A stretch of DNA of 40,451 nt from Vicinamibacteria bacterium (GCA_035570235.1 DATMML010000019.1:1-40451); one strand, 5' to 3'; numbered from the stretch's first letter, positions 1 through 8,980 are shown. The notes: generated by a model not told the origin, from the sequence alone. Numbers and translations are program-made.

Positions 1-98
1 GTCGCCTGGTCGTCATTCCCAAGGCCGGTCACCTCGCCAACCTCGAGCAGCCGGAGGCCGTCAACCTGGCCCTAAGGGAGTTCCTGGCCAATACCTGA
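1..98 (+). CDS. alpha/beta hydrolase, C-terminal end only
   Basis: The gene enters from the left edge; its last 31 residues are read in the frame starting at base 3 and stop at TGA 96-98. The segment has the pattern LVVIPKAGHLANLEQPEAV followed by a helix LALREFL. This is the classic end of alpha/beta hydrolases of the esterase/3-oxoadipate lactonase type, where the His of AGH is the third member of the catalytic triad. The nucleophile and acid residues lie outside the window, so the substrate cannot be stated. It converges with the minus-strand gene ending at 215; the gap contains the 10-base palindrome cgggcgcccg near 127-136 but no T-run that would make a clear terminator. Confidence 0.8.
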   Translation, partial: RLVVIPKAGHLANLEQPEAVNLALREFLANT

Positions 99-214
99 GG
101 CGGAAGGGCGGTGCGCGGCTGGCTCGGGCGCCCGGGTTGAGGGTGGTGGCGTGTCAACTCCTCGACGTCCGCCTTCGACACGAGGCGGCCGAGTATGAAT
201 CTGCGGTGCCTAAC

Positions 215-1387
215 TTACTTCCTTGCCATGGCCTTCACCATTTCCAGCAACTGCCTCTGCTCGGCCTCGTCGCCAACGGAGTAGCTGCGGAACGGGTCCG
301 AACGCACGGAGTCACCGTTATCTTGGATGGCAGCCGTAAGCCCTGAGGCAGCTTTGGCCCTCTCGCCGAGGGAGTGCAGCGTCTCGGCCAGGCCGAGGGC
401 CGCGGCTTGGCCGCCGGGCCAGGCATCGAGCGCCTGCCTGAACTCCGGGCGCGCGTCCACGAGCCGCGAGCCACGACGGAGGATGTCGCCCGAGAAGAGG
501 TGGGCCAGATAGCGGAGGCGGGCATCGTTACCAGTCGCCACGACGCGAAGCTCGCCCAGCGCCAGATCGGCGCGGCCGGTGAGCGCCAGGACCCGCCCCA
601 GGCGCAACTTGGCCTCGCCCAGCAAGGGATCCCGGGCAAGGAGGCTACGGTAGATGTCTTCTGCCGCGCGCAAGGGGAACTTTCGCTCTTTTGAAGGGTC
701 GGGCCGCACGAACACGAGCTCACCCTTCCGGGGGACGGTGCCGATGGACTCGCTGGCCTGCCCGAGCGCCAGCGCGATCGAAACATCGTCGGGGAAACGC
801 TGGAGACCACGTCCGAGGAGGGCGAATGCCTCAGGATGCAGGTAGCTGCCCAGAAGGTACAGACCGAAGGCGTGGTACCACGCACGGAGAAAGGCGCCCT
901 GCTCTGACGTCACGGGCTTGAGTTCGGCCAGGCGCATCGCCAAGGGCCATTGGTTGGGCCCGACGCCGCGCCGGTAGTTGAGGTAGAGGCCGGCCTCGGT
1001 GTGCAGCATGACAGCCGCCGGAAACGACGCCAGAACATCCCTTGCGGGCCCACCGGCGAGAGGTGGCCTCTCTGCTTTCTCGACCTCCTGGATTGCGTCC
1101 AAGACGGCCTCCGGTTTCCAGTCGATGACCTCCGCAATCGCGCGGTTACTGTCGCCGTGCCGGTACTCCTCCACTAGCTTCGCGTACGCGATCACGGTCC
1201 GGTCGATGGTCTCCGTGATCGCCGGCTGACGGTCACCGTGCCGGTACTCCTCCACCAGCTTCGCGCATCCGATCCCGCCCGCCATGGGACTAGTGCGGGA
1301 CTCCTCACCTCTGGCAAAAGCAGCCTCCCGCGCGCTGGAAGCCTGGGCCCCCATGCTCAAAGCGACGAGCACACCAGCCAAGTTCAT
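215..1387 (-). CDS. secreted helical/TPR-like repeat protein of unknown function
   Basis: About 390 residues. I start at the ATG whose first bases overlap the stop of the upstream VWA gene (ATGA at 1387-1384), because it begins a plausible signal peptide (MNLAGVLVALSMGAQASSA) and the 4-base overlap suggests translational coupling. The longer frame back to 1462 has no better start. Residues about 42-95 hold two near-identical copies of AKLVEEYRHGD with a 27-residue period. The rest is helical and tetratricopeptide-like (for example AEDIYRSLLARDPLLGEAKLRLGRVLALTGRADLALGEL, about residues 240-280). No enzyme motif is visible. Coupled to a VWA protein, it may form an extracytoplasmic protein-binding pair; this is inference. 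Confidence 0.75.
   Translation of the reverse strand: MNLAGVLVALSMGAQASSAREAAFARGEESRTSPMAGGIGCAKLVEEYRHGDRQPAITETIDRTVIAYAKLVEEYRHGDSNRAIAEVIDWKPEAVLDAIQEVEKAERPPLAGGPARDVLASFPAAVMLHTEAGLYLNYRRGVGPNQWPLAMRLAELKPVTSEQGAFLRAWYHAFGLYLLGSYLHPEAFALLGRGLQRFPDDVSIALALGQASESIGTVPRKGELVFVRPDPSKERKFPLRAAEDIYRSLLARDPLLGEAKLRLGRVLALTGRADLALGELRVVATGNDARLRYLAHLFSGDILRRGSRLVDARPEFRQALDAWPGGQAAALGLAETLHSLGERAKAASGLTAAIQDNGDSVRSDPFRSYSVGDEAEQRQLLEMVKAMARK
1103..1264 (-). repeat. 81-base in-frame tandem duplication
   Basis: Two adjacent 81-base units lie inside the preceding gene, each beginning with the codons for AKLVEEYRHGD. The first 33 bases of the units differ at only two sites (including GTG/AGTG-type third-base changes); the remainder has diverged. 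The unit length keeps the frame, so it adds one extra helical repeat to the protein. Confidence 0.75.
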
Positions 1388-2340
1388 GGCGTGACCAGGT
1401 AGCCTTTTCGCAGCAGCACCTTTGCAGGCCGTCCCTTCACGCGTACGTCGAGGCGGTGCCAACCCTCCCGCTTGATGCCCCGCGGCGTGTACCTCAGGAG
1501 GTACCGGGTCCGAAACTCCCTCAGGATCTCGAGAAAAGCCTGTTGCAATCCCTCGGGCGACCCCGCCTGCAAACGCCGGCCGCCCGTCGTGGATGCGACA
1601 TCGTCTAGGAAACCCGAGTCCTCCCCACCCACGCGCACGCCGTAGACCACGACTTCACTACGCTTGGCCGCGTCCAGAACGTCGCTTTGGCGAAGCCAAC
1701 TCGTATTCTCCTGACCATCAGTGAAGACGACAGCTAGGACGCGCCCCGGGACAGCATCGCCCAGGGCGATCGCGGAAAAGGTGCCGTCCACCAGCGACGT
1801 GCCCCCCTCTCCCTCGAGGGCGTTGATGCGGGTATGAAGGGCGGTGAGATCAGAGGTGAGGGGTTGGCGCAGGCGAACCATCGTCGCGAAGGTGAGAAGG
1901 GCCGCCTGATCGCCCGGCCGCAAGCCGGCGACGAGCGCGTGAGCCGCGCTTTTCAGCGCGGTCATCCTCTGTCCCTTCACGCTTTGGCTAACGTCGAAGT
2001 TCATGCTCCCGCTCACGTCGAAGTCTAGGATGACGTTCAGCGGGAGTTCCTCGAAAACCACGCCTTCGAGTGCCTGCGGCACTCCGTTGTCACGTACCTC
2101 GAAATCCGTGGAGCGGAGACCCAGGATCGGACCCTCGGCTCCGTGCACGAGGACACTGACCTTCACGACTTCGACTCGCGTTTCAAAGCGCGGCGCCGGC
2201 TGGTCGGCAGCTTGGGCACCGAGCGCGCCGAACCAGCAGCTGAGAGTTATGGGAAGCAGGTGAACCACGAAGGGGACCCCGGTAAGGAGGCTACGAGAGC
2301 GTACCCTCAATAGAGAGTTTACCGCCCCGGCGCAACACAC
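1384..2340 (-). CDS. VWA-domain protein, Acidobacterial VWFA-related type
   Basis: About 318 residues from the GTG at 2340, which follows cgggaggact; an alternative GTG 24 codons later would start closer to the hydrophobic export segment (LLPITLSCWFGALGAQA). The mature N-terminus (FETRVEVVKVSVLVHGAEG, LRSTDFEVRDNGVPQALEG) is the beta module that precedes the VWA fold in the VWFA-related family typical of Acidobacteria. The MIDAS metal site is visible as DFDVSGSM (DxSxS), with a later TDGQE. These proteins are exported and usually bind protein partners through the metal site; they are not enzymes. Its stop overlaps the start of the downstream repeat protein by 4 bases, so the two are probably made together. 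Confidence 0.88.
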   Translation of the reverse strand: MCCAGAVNSLLRVRSRSLLTGVPFVVHLLPITLSCWFGALGAQAADQPAPRFETRVEVVKVSVLVHGAEGPILGLRSTDFEVRDNGVPQALEGVVFEELPLNVILDFDVSGSMNFDVSQSVKGQRMTALKSAAHALVAGLRPGDQAALLTFATMVRLRQPLTSDLTALHTRINALEGEGGTSLVDGTFSAIALGDAVPGRVLAVVFTDGQENTSWLRQSDVLDAAKRSEVVVYGVRVGGEDSGFLDDVASTTGGRRLQAGSPEGLQQAFLEILREFRTRYLLRYTPRGIKREGWHRLDVRVKGRPAKVLLRKGYLVTP

Positions 2341-2708
2341 AGTCCTCCCGCTTCAGATCGATTAGTCAAGACACCGTCAGCGCTTTGGGACCCCACCCCT
2401 GAGATTGGCTCGCCAGGGCATCTGAGTTGACGTGGCGTAGCGATGCATTGTCGCAACCTTGTTCATCCGTGGGGCCCATGCACCCATTCCGGGCGGACGC
2501 GTGGTGCCTGGGCTGGCACGGGCCCGAGTTCACAAGTCTCATCGGTTGTCTTCGGCGACTAAGGAACCAAGGTGACAGCGTCGGAGGTTGACAGAAGGAT
2601 TGAGCGGGGGCGCGACACTCTGGCCTACCCTTCCGGAGCTGCGCGGGGGGCTCCAAATCCTCGCCGCGTTTGGTCGCGGCGTTCGAAGGGCGGGGCGCGC
2701 CGCCGGGT
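2341..2708. other. gene-free stretch between histidine kinase and VWA gene
   Basis: About 370 bases between two minus-strand genes. Open frames that cross it overlap the kinase gene in the wrong frame and have no family-like sequence. On the minus strand a TTGACT lies near 2365-2370, but no good -10 follows at the right distance. It should contain the VWA promoter and the kinase gene's 3' end; no terminator hairpin with a T-run was recognised. Confidence 0.4.
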
Positions 2709-5700
2709 TCAGCCGGCCTGCTTGACGCTGGTGGCGGAGCTGGCCCCGAGGCCCGTTTCCGCCAGGGGGAGCTCGACCAGGAAGCGCGCGCCCCGCCCCG
2801 GGCCATCGCTCTCCGCCCAGATGCGCCCCCGGTGCAGGTCCACGAGCTGCTTCACGATAAACAGGCCCAAACCGGTCGCGGACTCGCCCCCCGTGGGCTG
2901 GGCGGAGAGACGCTGGAAGCGCCCGAAGAGCTTGGCCTTGTCCTCCTCCGTCAGACCGGGGCCCTCGTCGCGGACCTCGATGCGCACGACGGCCGGCGTC
3001 CGCTCCACGCTCAGCCAGATCGAGCGGCGGGGCGGCGAGTACTTGATCGCGTTGCCCAGTAGGTTCTCCAGGACCTGGCTCAGCCATTCCTCGTCGCCCT
3101 CCACCGGACTGGCGTCGGGGGCGGAGACGTGAATCCGCTGCTTCTTGGCCTCGGCCTGCGACTCCAGGACGCTGGCCACGGCCAGGGCCAAACGGCCGAC
3201 GTCGACGGCATGGGTGACGACGGGCAGGCCTGCCCGCTCCAGAGCGTCGCTCTGGAGCAGCCGATTCACGATGTCGAGCATCCGCTGGGCAGCACGAGCG
3301 CTTTGCCCCGCGAACTCCAAGGTGGGGGGGGAGGCGGCGGCATCCGCCCCCATGAGCTCGGTGTATCCGATGATCGACTGCAGGGGGCTCTTAAGGTCGT
3401 GGGCCGCGATGGAGAGCAGTTCCCCCTTCATGCGGTCCGCTTCCTGGGCGATCTCCTTCTGCCTCTCCGCTTCCCCCCGCGCCCCCTCCGCCCGCTCCTT
3501 CTCCCGCATCACGTCTCGCGTACGGGCCTCCACTAGCCCCTCGAGCTCCCGCTGGCGTGCTTGCAGGGTGCTGACGCGAAGGCGATAGGCGCCGGCCGCG
3601 CCGAGGACGACGACTAGGCCGGAAAGCGCGTAGAACCAGGGCGTCTCGTAAAAGTGCGGCCGGATGAGGAGCGCGCGCGTGTCGCCGGCTTCGTTCCACA
3701 CCCCGTCGTTGTTGGAGGCGGTGACCCGGAAGGTGTAGCGGCCGGGGGGGAGGCGGGTGTAATAGGCCGTCCGCCGCCGCCCCGCGGGAATCCACTCACG
3801 ATCGAAGCCGTCGAGCCGATACTTGAACTCGACCTTGCCGGGGGCCAGGAAGCTGAGAGCGGTGTACTGGAATTCCCACCGCTCCTTGCCCGGGGGTGCC
3901 TCGGGGGCGGTCACGGGCACACCGTCCGCCACGATCTGCTCGACCTTCACCGGAGGGGGGAGCGTGTTCCGGGGGATGCGCGCGGGGTCCACCACCACCA
4001 CGCCCAAGGCGGTGGGGAACCAAAGCCGCCCGTCCCGGCCCTTCCAGCCCGCCGGCTGAGCCACTCCGGCGCACTCGTTGGTCTTCATGCCGTCCGCGGT
4101 GCCGAAGCCCACCGCGGCCACTGTCCGGCGGCTCCCCGAAGCCACCGCCTCCAGGTCGCTCCGGGCCACGCGGGAGATTCCCCGGTTGCCGCTCAGCCAG
4201 AAGCGCCCGTCCCCGTCTTCCAGGATCTGAAAGACCACGTCATCCAGAAGGCCCTCCCGGGTGGTCAAGGTCGTGAGCTTCCCGTCCTGGAGCCGGGAGA
4301 GGCCCCCCGAGGTGCCGATCCAGAGCGTTCCCCCTGCGTCCTCGTGGAGGCAGAACACGATGTCGCTGGCCAGTCCGTTCTTGCGGTTGAAGACGGTGAA
4401 GCGTCCCTGCTCCAAGCGGGAGAGCCCCGCGCCGTCCGTTCCCACCCACAAGATCCCGTTGCGGTCGGCGTGGGTGGCGAGAACGAAATTCCCGGCCAGG
4501 CCGTCGGCGGTGGAGAGGGTCGTCCACCGTCCGCCCGTGAACCGGCTCAGGCCTCCTCCGTTGGTCCCGATCCAGAGGCCGCCCTGGCCGTCGGGCGAGA
4601 TGGCGGAGACGTTCAAGTGGGCCAGGCCCTCGGCGGTGGTGTAGCGAGTGAACCCGACATCCTTGGCCCGGAACAGCCCCGCCCCCGCCGTTCCCACCCA
4701 GAGTACGCCCGCCGCGTCCTCGTACAGGGCACGCACGTCCGGGGCCAGCCCATCCCGGGCGTCGTAGCAGCGGAAGGCCCCCTGCCGCAGCCGGCAGAGA
4801 CCGCCCCCGGTGGTGCCGATCCAAAGGGAGCCGCTCCGGTCCTCCAGGACAGTGCGGGCGAAGTTGTGGGAGAGCCCTTCGCGGGTGGTGTAGGTGGTGA
4901 ATTTTCCGTCCCGCAGCCGGCAGAGCCCTCCGCTGTAGGTGCCGATCCAGAGGCTCCCTTCCCGGTCCGACCACACCGCGCGCACGAAGTCGTTGGACAG
5001 CCCATCCCGGCTGGTGAAGGCGGTGAACTCTCCGTCTCGGAAGCGGGCGAGCCCTCCCCCGTAGGTGCCCACCCAGAGGCTGCCCTTGGCGTCCTCGTGG
5101 AGGGACCAGATGATGTTGCTGGGGAGGCCCTCGCGGGTGGTGAAGGTCTCGAGCCGGCCATCCTTCTGCCGGCAGAGCCCGCCCCCGTTCGTCCCGATCC
5201 AGAAAGCGCCGTCCCGGGCCCGGAGGAGGGCGAAGATGAAGTTGCTGGGAAGGCCGTCCTTGGTGGTTGTGGCCCGGAAGCGCTCCCCCTCCCGCCGTTC
5301 GAGCCCGCCTCCGTTGGTCCCGATCCAGAGCACCCCCGATTGATCCTCTCCGATCGCGCGCACCACCCCGTTGGTCAGGCCATCCCGGGCGGTGTAAGTG
5401 GTGAAGTGACCGTCCCGGAAGCGGCAGAGCCCGTCGTTGGTGCCGATCCAGAGGTTCCCCTCGTGGTCCTCATGCAGCGCGCGGACGATGTCGCTGGAGA
5501 GGCCGTCGGCGGCGGTGAAGGTGGTGAAGCGGCCGTCCTGGAAGCGAGAGAGGCCCCCCCCGTTGGTCCCGATCCAGAGCGCGCCCCGGCCGTCCTCGAG
5601 CAGAGCCTGGATGCCGTTGCTCCGCAGCTCGGGGGTGTTGGCGGTGTCAAAGACGGTGAAGCGGACCCCGTCGAAGCGACCGAGGCCGCCATAGGTGCCC

Positions 5701-5921
5701 AGCCACAGGTAGCCATCCCGGGTCTGCACGAGGGCGGTCACGGAGTTCTGGGGCAGGTCCTCGGCGGTGGTCCAGACGTCTAGCTTGAACTGGGTGAGGG
5801 CTTTCCGCGGGTCCAGGCCCTGGGCGTCCACTCCCGGGGAGACGAAGAGGAGAGCCCCCGCGGCCAGGACCGCGAGCGTGCCCTTGAGGCGCGGGGGCCG
5901 ACGGGAACCCTTCGGGGCCAT
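2709..5921 (-). CDS. sensor histidine kinase with about 14 propeller blades and a Y_Y_Y domain
   Basis: 1070 residues. A signal peptide (residues about 10-33, ending VDAQG) leads into about 14 repeats of the two-component-regulator propeller type. Twelve clear copies of the motif G-x-LW-(I/V)GT-xGG and two weaker ones span about residues 40-640 and would make two seven-bladed periplasmic propellers. A Y_Y_Y domain follows (about 695-755), then one membrane helix (PWFYALSGLVVVLGAAGAY), a coiled coil and the kinase core. The H-box is SIAAHDLKSPLQS; the N-box is ENLLGNAIKYSP; the G boxes are RDEGPGLTEEDK and GLGLFIVKQL. The chain ends right after the ATPase domain, so it is a plain kinase without the receiver or AraC module of hybrid relatives. 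No partner response regulator adjoins it. Confidence 0.95.
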   Translation of the reverse strand: MAPKGSRRPPRLKGTLAVLAAGALLFVSPGVDAQGLDPRKALTQFKLDVWTTAEDLPQNSVTALVQTRDGYLWLGTYGGLGRFDGVRFTVFDTANTPELRSNGIQALLEDGRGALWIGTNGGGLSRFQDGRFTTFTAADGLSSDIVRALHEDHEGNLWIGTNDGLCRFRDGHFTTYTARDGLTNGVVRAIGEDQSGVLWIGTNGGGLERREGERFRATTTKDGLPSNFIFALLRARDGAFWIGTNGGGLCRQKDGRLETFTTREGLPSNIIWSLHEDAKGSLWVGTYGGGLARFRDGEFTAFTSRDGLSNDFVRAVWSDREGSLWIGTYSGGLCRLRDGKFTTYTTREGLSHNFARTVLEDRSGSLWIGTTGGGLCRLRQGAFRCYDARDGLAPDVRALYEDAAGVLWVGTAGAGLFRAKDVGFTRYTTAEGLAHLNVSAISPDGQGGLWIGTNGGGLSRFTGGRWTTLSTADGLAGNFVLATHADRNGILWVGTDGAGLSRLEQGRFTVFNRKNGLASDIVFCLHEDAGGTLWIGTSGGLSRLQDGKLTTLTTREGLLDDVVFQILEDGDGRFWLSGNRGISRVARSDLEAVASGSRRTVAAVGFGTADGMKTNECAGVAQPAGWKGRDGRLWFPTALGVVVVDPARIPRNTLPPPVKVEQIVADGVPVTAPEAPPGKERWEFQYTALSFLAPGKVEFKYRLDGFDREWIPAGRRRTAYYTRLPPGRYTFRVTASNNDGVWNEAGDTRALLIRPHFYETPWFYALSGLVVVLGAAGAYRLRVSTLQARQRELEGLVEARTRDVMREKERAEGARGEAERQKEIAQEADRMKGELLSIAAHDLKSPLQSIIGYTELMGADAAASPPTLEFAGQSARAAQRMLDIVNRLLQSDALERAGLPVVTHAVDVGRLALAVASVLESQAEAKKQRIHVSAPDASPVEGDEEWLSQVLENLLGNAIKYSPPRRSIWLSVERTPAVVRIEVRDEGPGLTEEDKAKLFGRFQRLSAQPTGGESATGLGLFIVKQLVDLHRGRIWAESDGPGRGARFLVELPLAETGLGASSATSVKQAG

Positions 5922-5965
5922 TGGTGGGCATTCTATGCCTCCTTTCGCCTGCGCGCAGTCTTGCC

Positions 5966-5994
5966 TTGGCCACGCCGGTCACGGATGCTAGAAT
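5966..5994 (+). promoter_or_regulatory. sigma-70-like promoter for the ATP-grasp gene
   Basis: TTGGCC (5966-5971), a 17-base spacer and TAGAAT (5989-5994). The predicted start point near 6001 leaves a leader of about 40 bases with a good ribosome site (aaaggag) before the ATG at 6040. Confidence 0.5.
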
Positions 5995-6039
5995 CCGCGT
6001 CTCGGGCGCGTCCCGCCGGCCTCTCGCAAAGGAGATCCC

Positions 6040-6963
6040 ATGCGAATCGGCGTCCTCCGCGGTCGCGAGAACTCCTTCCCCGACGCCTTCATCGCGAAGG
6101 TCAACTCCCTGGCCAAGGGCGTCACCGCCGAGTACATACACCTGGGCGGGACCAAGCTGAACGAGCCTGTGCCCTACCGGGTGGTGCTCGACCGGATGAG
6201 CCATGAGGTTCCCTACTACGCGGTCTATCTGAAGATGGCGGCCCTGCAGGGAACCTACTGTATCAACAACACATTCTGGCGCACCGCGGACGACAAGTTC
6301 TTCGGGTACGCGGCGGCAGAGAAGCTGGGCATCGCGGAACCGCGGACGGTGGTCCTGCCCAACCGCGCCTATGTGGAGGACGTGACCGCAGACAGCTTGC
6401 GCAACCTCTGGCCCACCGACTTCACCATGTACCTCGACTACGTCGGCTGCCCCTGCATCATGAAGCCCGCTTTCGGCGGGGGCTGGAAGAACGTGAACAA
6501 GATCAACTCCCTGGAGGAGCTGCTCCACCACTACAACACCTCGGGCACCTCGACCATGATGCTCCAGCAGTTCATCGAGTGGGACACCTACATCCGGATC
6601 CCCACCATCGGCCGGCGCTGGGCGCGGGCTATCCGCTACGACCCCGCGCCCGGGGGCCTGGGCGGCTACCACCAGGACTACGACATCCTTCCCCGCCCCC
6701 TGCGCGACAAAGCGGAGGAGCTCTCCCTGAAGTTCAACGAGGCCCTGGGCTACGACATGAACGCACTGGAGTTTGCGGTGAAGGACGGCCTCTTCTACGG
6801 GATCGACCTCACCAACTACACCCCGGACATGGACTACAAGAGCTTCAAGGACGCCCATTTCCCCTGGGCCGTCGAGAAGATGGCCGCCTTCGCCGTGGAG
6901 AAGGCTCTCTCCTCTGAGCCCACCCCCGCCCTCCCCGACTGGAGGGCGCTCTTCTTGAAGTAG
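6040..6963 (+). CDS. RimK-like ATP-grasp protein
   Basis: 307 residues, ATG preceded by aaaggagatccc. The N-terminal half starts MRIGVLRGRENSFPDAF and is an alpha/beta pre-ATP-grasp domain. The ATP-grasp core follows: CIMKPAFGGGWKNVNKI (phosphate-binding strand and loop, about residues 145-160), MMLQQFIEWDTYIRI, and the metal/nucleotide segment ALGYDMNALEFAVKDGLFYGIDLTN (about 235-260). Enzymes of this fold join a carboxylate to an amine or thiol by way of an acyl phosphate; the substrate here cannot be read from sequence. It has its own promoter and lies 157 bases before a potassium channel gene on the same strand. No signal peptide, so cytoplasmic. Confidence 0.82.
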   Translation: MRIGVLRGRENSFPDAFIAKVNSLAKGVTAEYIHLGGTKLNEPVPYRVVLDRMSHEVPYYAVYLKMAALQGTYCINNTFWRTADDKFFGYAAAEKLGIAEPRTVVLPNRAYVEDVTADSLRNLWPTDFTMYLDYVGCPCIMKPAFGGGWKNVNKINSLEELLHHYNTSGTSTMMLQQFIEWDTYIRIPTIGRRWARAIRYDPAPGGLGGYHQDYDILPRPLRDKAEELSLKFNEALGYDMNALEFAVKDGLFYGIDLTNYTPDMDYKSFKDAHFPWAVEKMAAFAVEKALSSEPTPALPDWRALFLK

Positions 6964-7120
6964 GGCAGGTGCTTGCCGGGAAGGAGCCGATCGAGACCAT
7001 GAGGCAGGAGCCGGGAGCGGAAGGGCTCCCCCTCGCCCGCCGCGACCTGTTAGTCCCCCGGAGCGGGGCCTCGAGAGCTTCCGCCCCCCGGCCTAGCGGG
7101 CGGGAGACGGAGGCCCGGGC

Positions 7121-8149
7121 GTGAAGCGGGAAGGGCACTTAAATCGACCGGGGGCAGGAGTACACACGGCGGATGAGGGGAGGTCAGGAGCCGTCCTGAC
7201 CGCCACTCCCCTCCGGGACGACCCCAACCAGGACCTGGGCCTCGGGAGCCGGGTCGCCCAGAAGAGCCGCCAGCGCTTCCTCAACCGGGACGGCAGCTTC
7301 AACGTCAGCCGCCGGGGGCTCTCCCCCCTCCGCTCCCTGAGCCTCTACCACTGGGTTTTGAACGTCACCTGGACGCGCTTCTTCCTGCTCATCGCCCTCG
7401 GCTACTTCGCGGTCAACGCGTTCTTCGCAACCGGCTATTACCTTTGCGGGCCGGGGGCCCTGCTGGGCAGCGCCGGCGGCTCCCCAGCGGAGCGCTTCGC
7501 GGAGGCGTTCTTCTTCAGCGTGCAGACCTTGGCCACCATCGGCTACGGCCGGATGAGCCCGAGCGGGGTCCCCGCCAACCTGCTCGTGACTTTCGAGGCC
7601 CTGTTCGGGCTCATGGGCTTCGCCCTCGCCACCGGCCTCCTCTTCGCCCGCGTCTCCCGCCCCAGCGCGCAGATCCTCTTCAGCGAGAGCGCGGTGGTCG
7701 CCCCCTATCGCGACATCACCGCCTTCATGTTCCGGATCGTCAACGAGCGCAGCAACCAGCTCACCCAGGTGGAGGCCACGGTCAGCCTCGGCCTTTGGGA
7801 GCAGGTGGAGGGGGCGCCGGTCCGCAAATTCCACGAGCTGGCCCTGGAGCGCAAGCGGGTCGTGTTCATGCCCTTGCACTGGGTGATCGTTCACCCCATC
7901 AACGAGTCGAGCCCTCTCTACGGGATGAGCGCGCAGGAGTTCGCGGCCGCGGACGCCGAGGTCCTGATCCTGCTCACCGCGCTCGACGAGACCTTCTCCC
8001 AGACCGTGCATGCCCGCTCCTCCTACAAACCCCAAGAGGTGATCTGGGGGGCCAAGTTCGCCGACATGTTCCACGACTCGCCCGACGGCCGCGTCAGCAT
8101 CGACGTGGCAAAGCTCCACCTGGTCGAGAAGGTCATCGAGAAGGCCTAG
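7121..8149 (+). CDS. inward-rectifier-type potassium channel (KirBac family)
   Basis: 342 residues from a GTG preceded by ggagacggagg. A slide-helix region leads to the first membrane helix (WTRFFLLIALGYFAVNAFFATGYY, about 85-108), the pore helix and selectivity filter TIGYG (139-143) and a second membrane helix (LVTFEALFGLMGFALATGLLFA, about 155-176). The cytoplasmic immunoglobulin-like Kir domain fills the C-terminus, with motifs ILFSESAVVAPYRDITAF, FRIVNERSNQL, HPINESSPLYGMS and DETFSQTVHARSSY. The family forms tetramers in the inner membrane and conducts K+. The protein is full length. The first about 50 residues are poorly conserved in type and the true start could be slightly later. It may be co-transcribed with the ATP-grasp gene upstream. 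Confidence 0.95.
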   Translation: MKREGHLNRPGAGVHTADEGRSGAVLTATPLRDDPNQDLGLGSRVAQKSRQRFLNRDGSFNVSRRGLSPLRSLSLYHWVLNVTWTRFFLLIALGYFAVNAFFATGYYLCGPGALLGSAGGSPAERFAEAFFFSVQTLATIGYGRMSPSGVPANLLVTFEALFGLMGFALATGLLFARVSRPSAQILFSESAVVAPYRDITAFMFRIVNERSNQLTQVEATVSLGLWEQVEGAPVRKFHELALERKRVVFMPLHWVIVHPINESSPLYGMSAQEFAAADAEVLILLTALDETFSQTVHARSSYKPQEVIWGAKFADMFHDSPDGRVSIDVAKLHLVEKVIEKA

Positions 8150-8218
8150 CCCGGCCGCCCGCCGTGCCCTGGCGGCTTTCTCACACCGTGGCCCGGCCCA
8201 TGCCGAGCCGCTTGGCCC

Positions 8219-8980
8219 TCAACCAGCGAGACGCTCTCGCAACCAAGCGCTCAGAAGGTCGACCAGGGCGACGATGACGAGCATGGCAATGAGCACCGAG
8301 GCCGCTTCGCTCTGCTTGAAGAGGGACAGCGAGACGTAGAGCATCTGCCCCAGCCCGCCCGCTCCCACGAAGCCCAGCACGGTGGCCATGCGGATGTTGT
8401 TTTCCCAGCGATACAGCGTGTAGGAGCTGAACTGCGGCAGCGCCACGGGCAGGGTACCGTAGAGAAAGGAGGCTACCGCCGAGCCACCCGAGTCGCGCAA
8501 CGCGGCCGTGGGACCCGGCGGCGAGTTCTCCAGGGTCTCCGCAAACAGACGGCCCAGCACGCCCGTGGTGTGAACGGCAAGGGCCAGGGTCCCCGCGAAC
8601 GGCCCCACCCCTGCCGCCAGCACCATCAACACCGCCCACACCAGCTCTGGAATCGAGCGCAGCAAGTTGAGCCCAACGCGTGCCGGCCCCCGGGCCATCC
8701 GACCCAGTCGCCCCCCCGCGGGCAGGGCCGCGAGTACGCCGAAGACTGCCGCCAGAAGGGTGCCCACGGCGGAGATGGCCAGAGTCTGGAGGGAGCCCTT
8801 AAAGACCCTGGCCAAGAATGCCGGGGAGGTCTCGGGCGGAAAGAATGCGGCCACGAATTCCAGCATCCGGCGCTGCCCTTCGCCGCTCGTCAGCCCGGAG
8901 AGATCGAGACCGAGGTACGCGAAGCTCGCCACCGCCGCCGCACAGAGTCCGGCCAGCAGCAGCCAAGGCATGAAGTTCAT
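8219..8980 (-). CDS. phnE: ABC importer permease, PhnE type (second copy)
   Basis: 253 residues starting [11 protein letters not shown]; the ATG at 8980 overlaps the stop of the upstream permease by 4 bases (ATGA). Several membrane helices are evident, and the cytoplasmic coupling loop carries the family signature (ALRDSGGSAVASFLYGTLPVALPQFSSYTLYRWENNIR, then [23 protein letters not shown]). It matches the PhnE/PtxC group of permeases for phosphonate, phosphite and related oxyanions. It is last in the D-C-E-E operon. With the other permease it would form a heterodimeric channel. A longer open frame runs upstream to 9727 but is antisense/out of frame to the first permease and is not part of the protein. 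Confidence 0.9.
   Translation of the reverse strand: MNFMPWLLLAGLCAAAVASFAYLGLDLSGLTSGEGQRRMLEFVAAFFPPETSPAFLARVFKGSLQTLAISAVGTLLAAVFGVLAALPAGGRLGRMARGPARVGLNLLRSIPELVWAVLMVLAAGVGPFAGTLALAVHTTGVLGRLFAETLENSPPGPTAALRDSGGSAVASFLYGTLPVALPQFSSYTLYRWENNIRMATVLGFVGAGGLGQMLYVSLSLFKQSEAASVLIAMLVIVALVDLLSAWLRERLAG

Noticed and set aside
2366-2806. 146-codon minus-strand frame
   Set aside because: It overlaps the end of the kinase gene in another frame and shows no protein-like conservation or ribosome site.
4300-5700. Regularly spaced repeats resembling a repeat array
   Set aside because: They are coding repeats of about 125 bases that translate to propeller blades; no short palindromic repeat/spacer structure as in CRISPR.
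3654-5783. 709-codon open frame on the plus strand
   Set aside because: It is antisense to the propeller repeats of the kinase; its repetitive Gly/Pro/Glu composition mirrors the repeats and no start signal or family resemblance exists.
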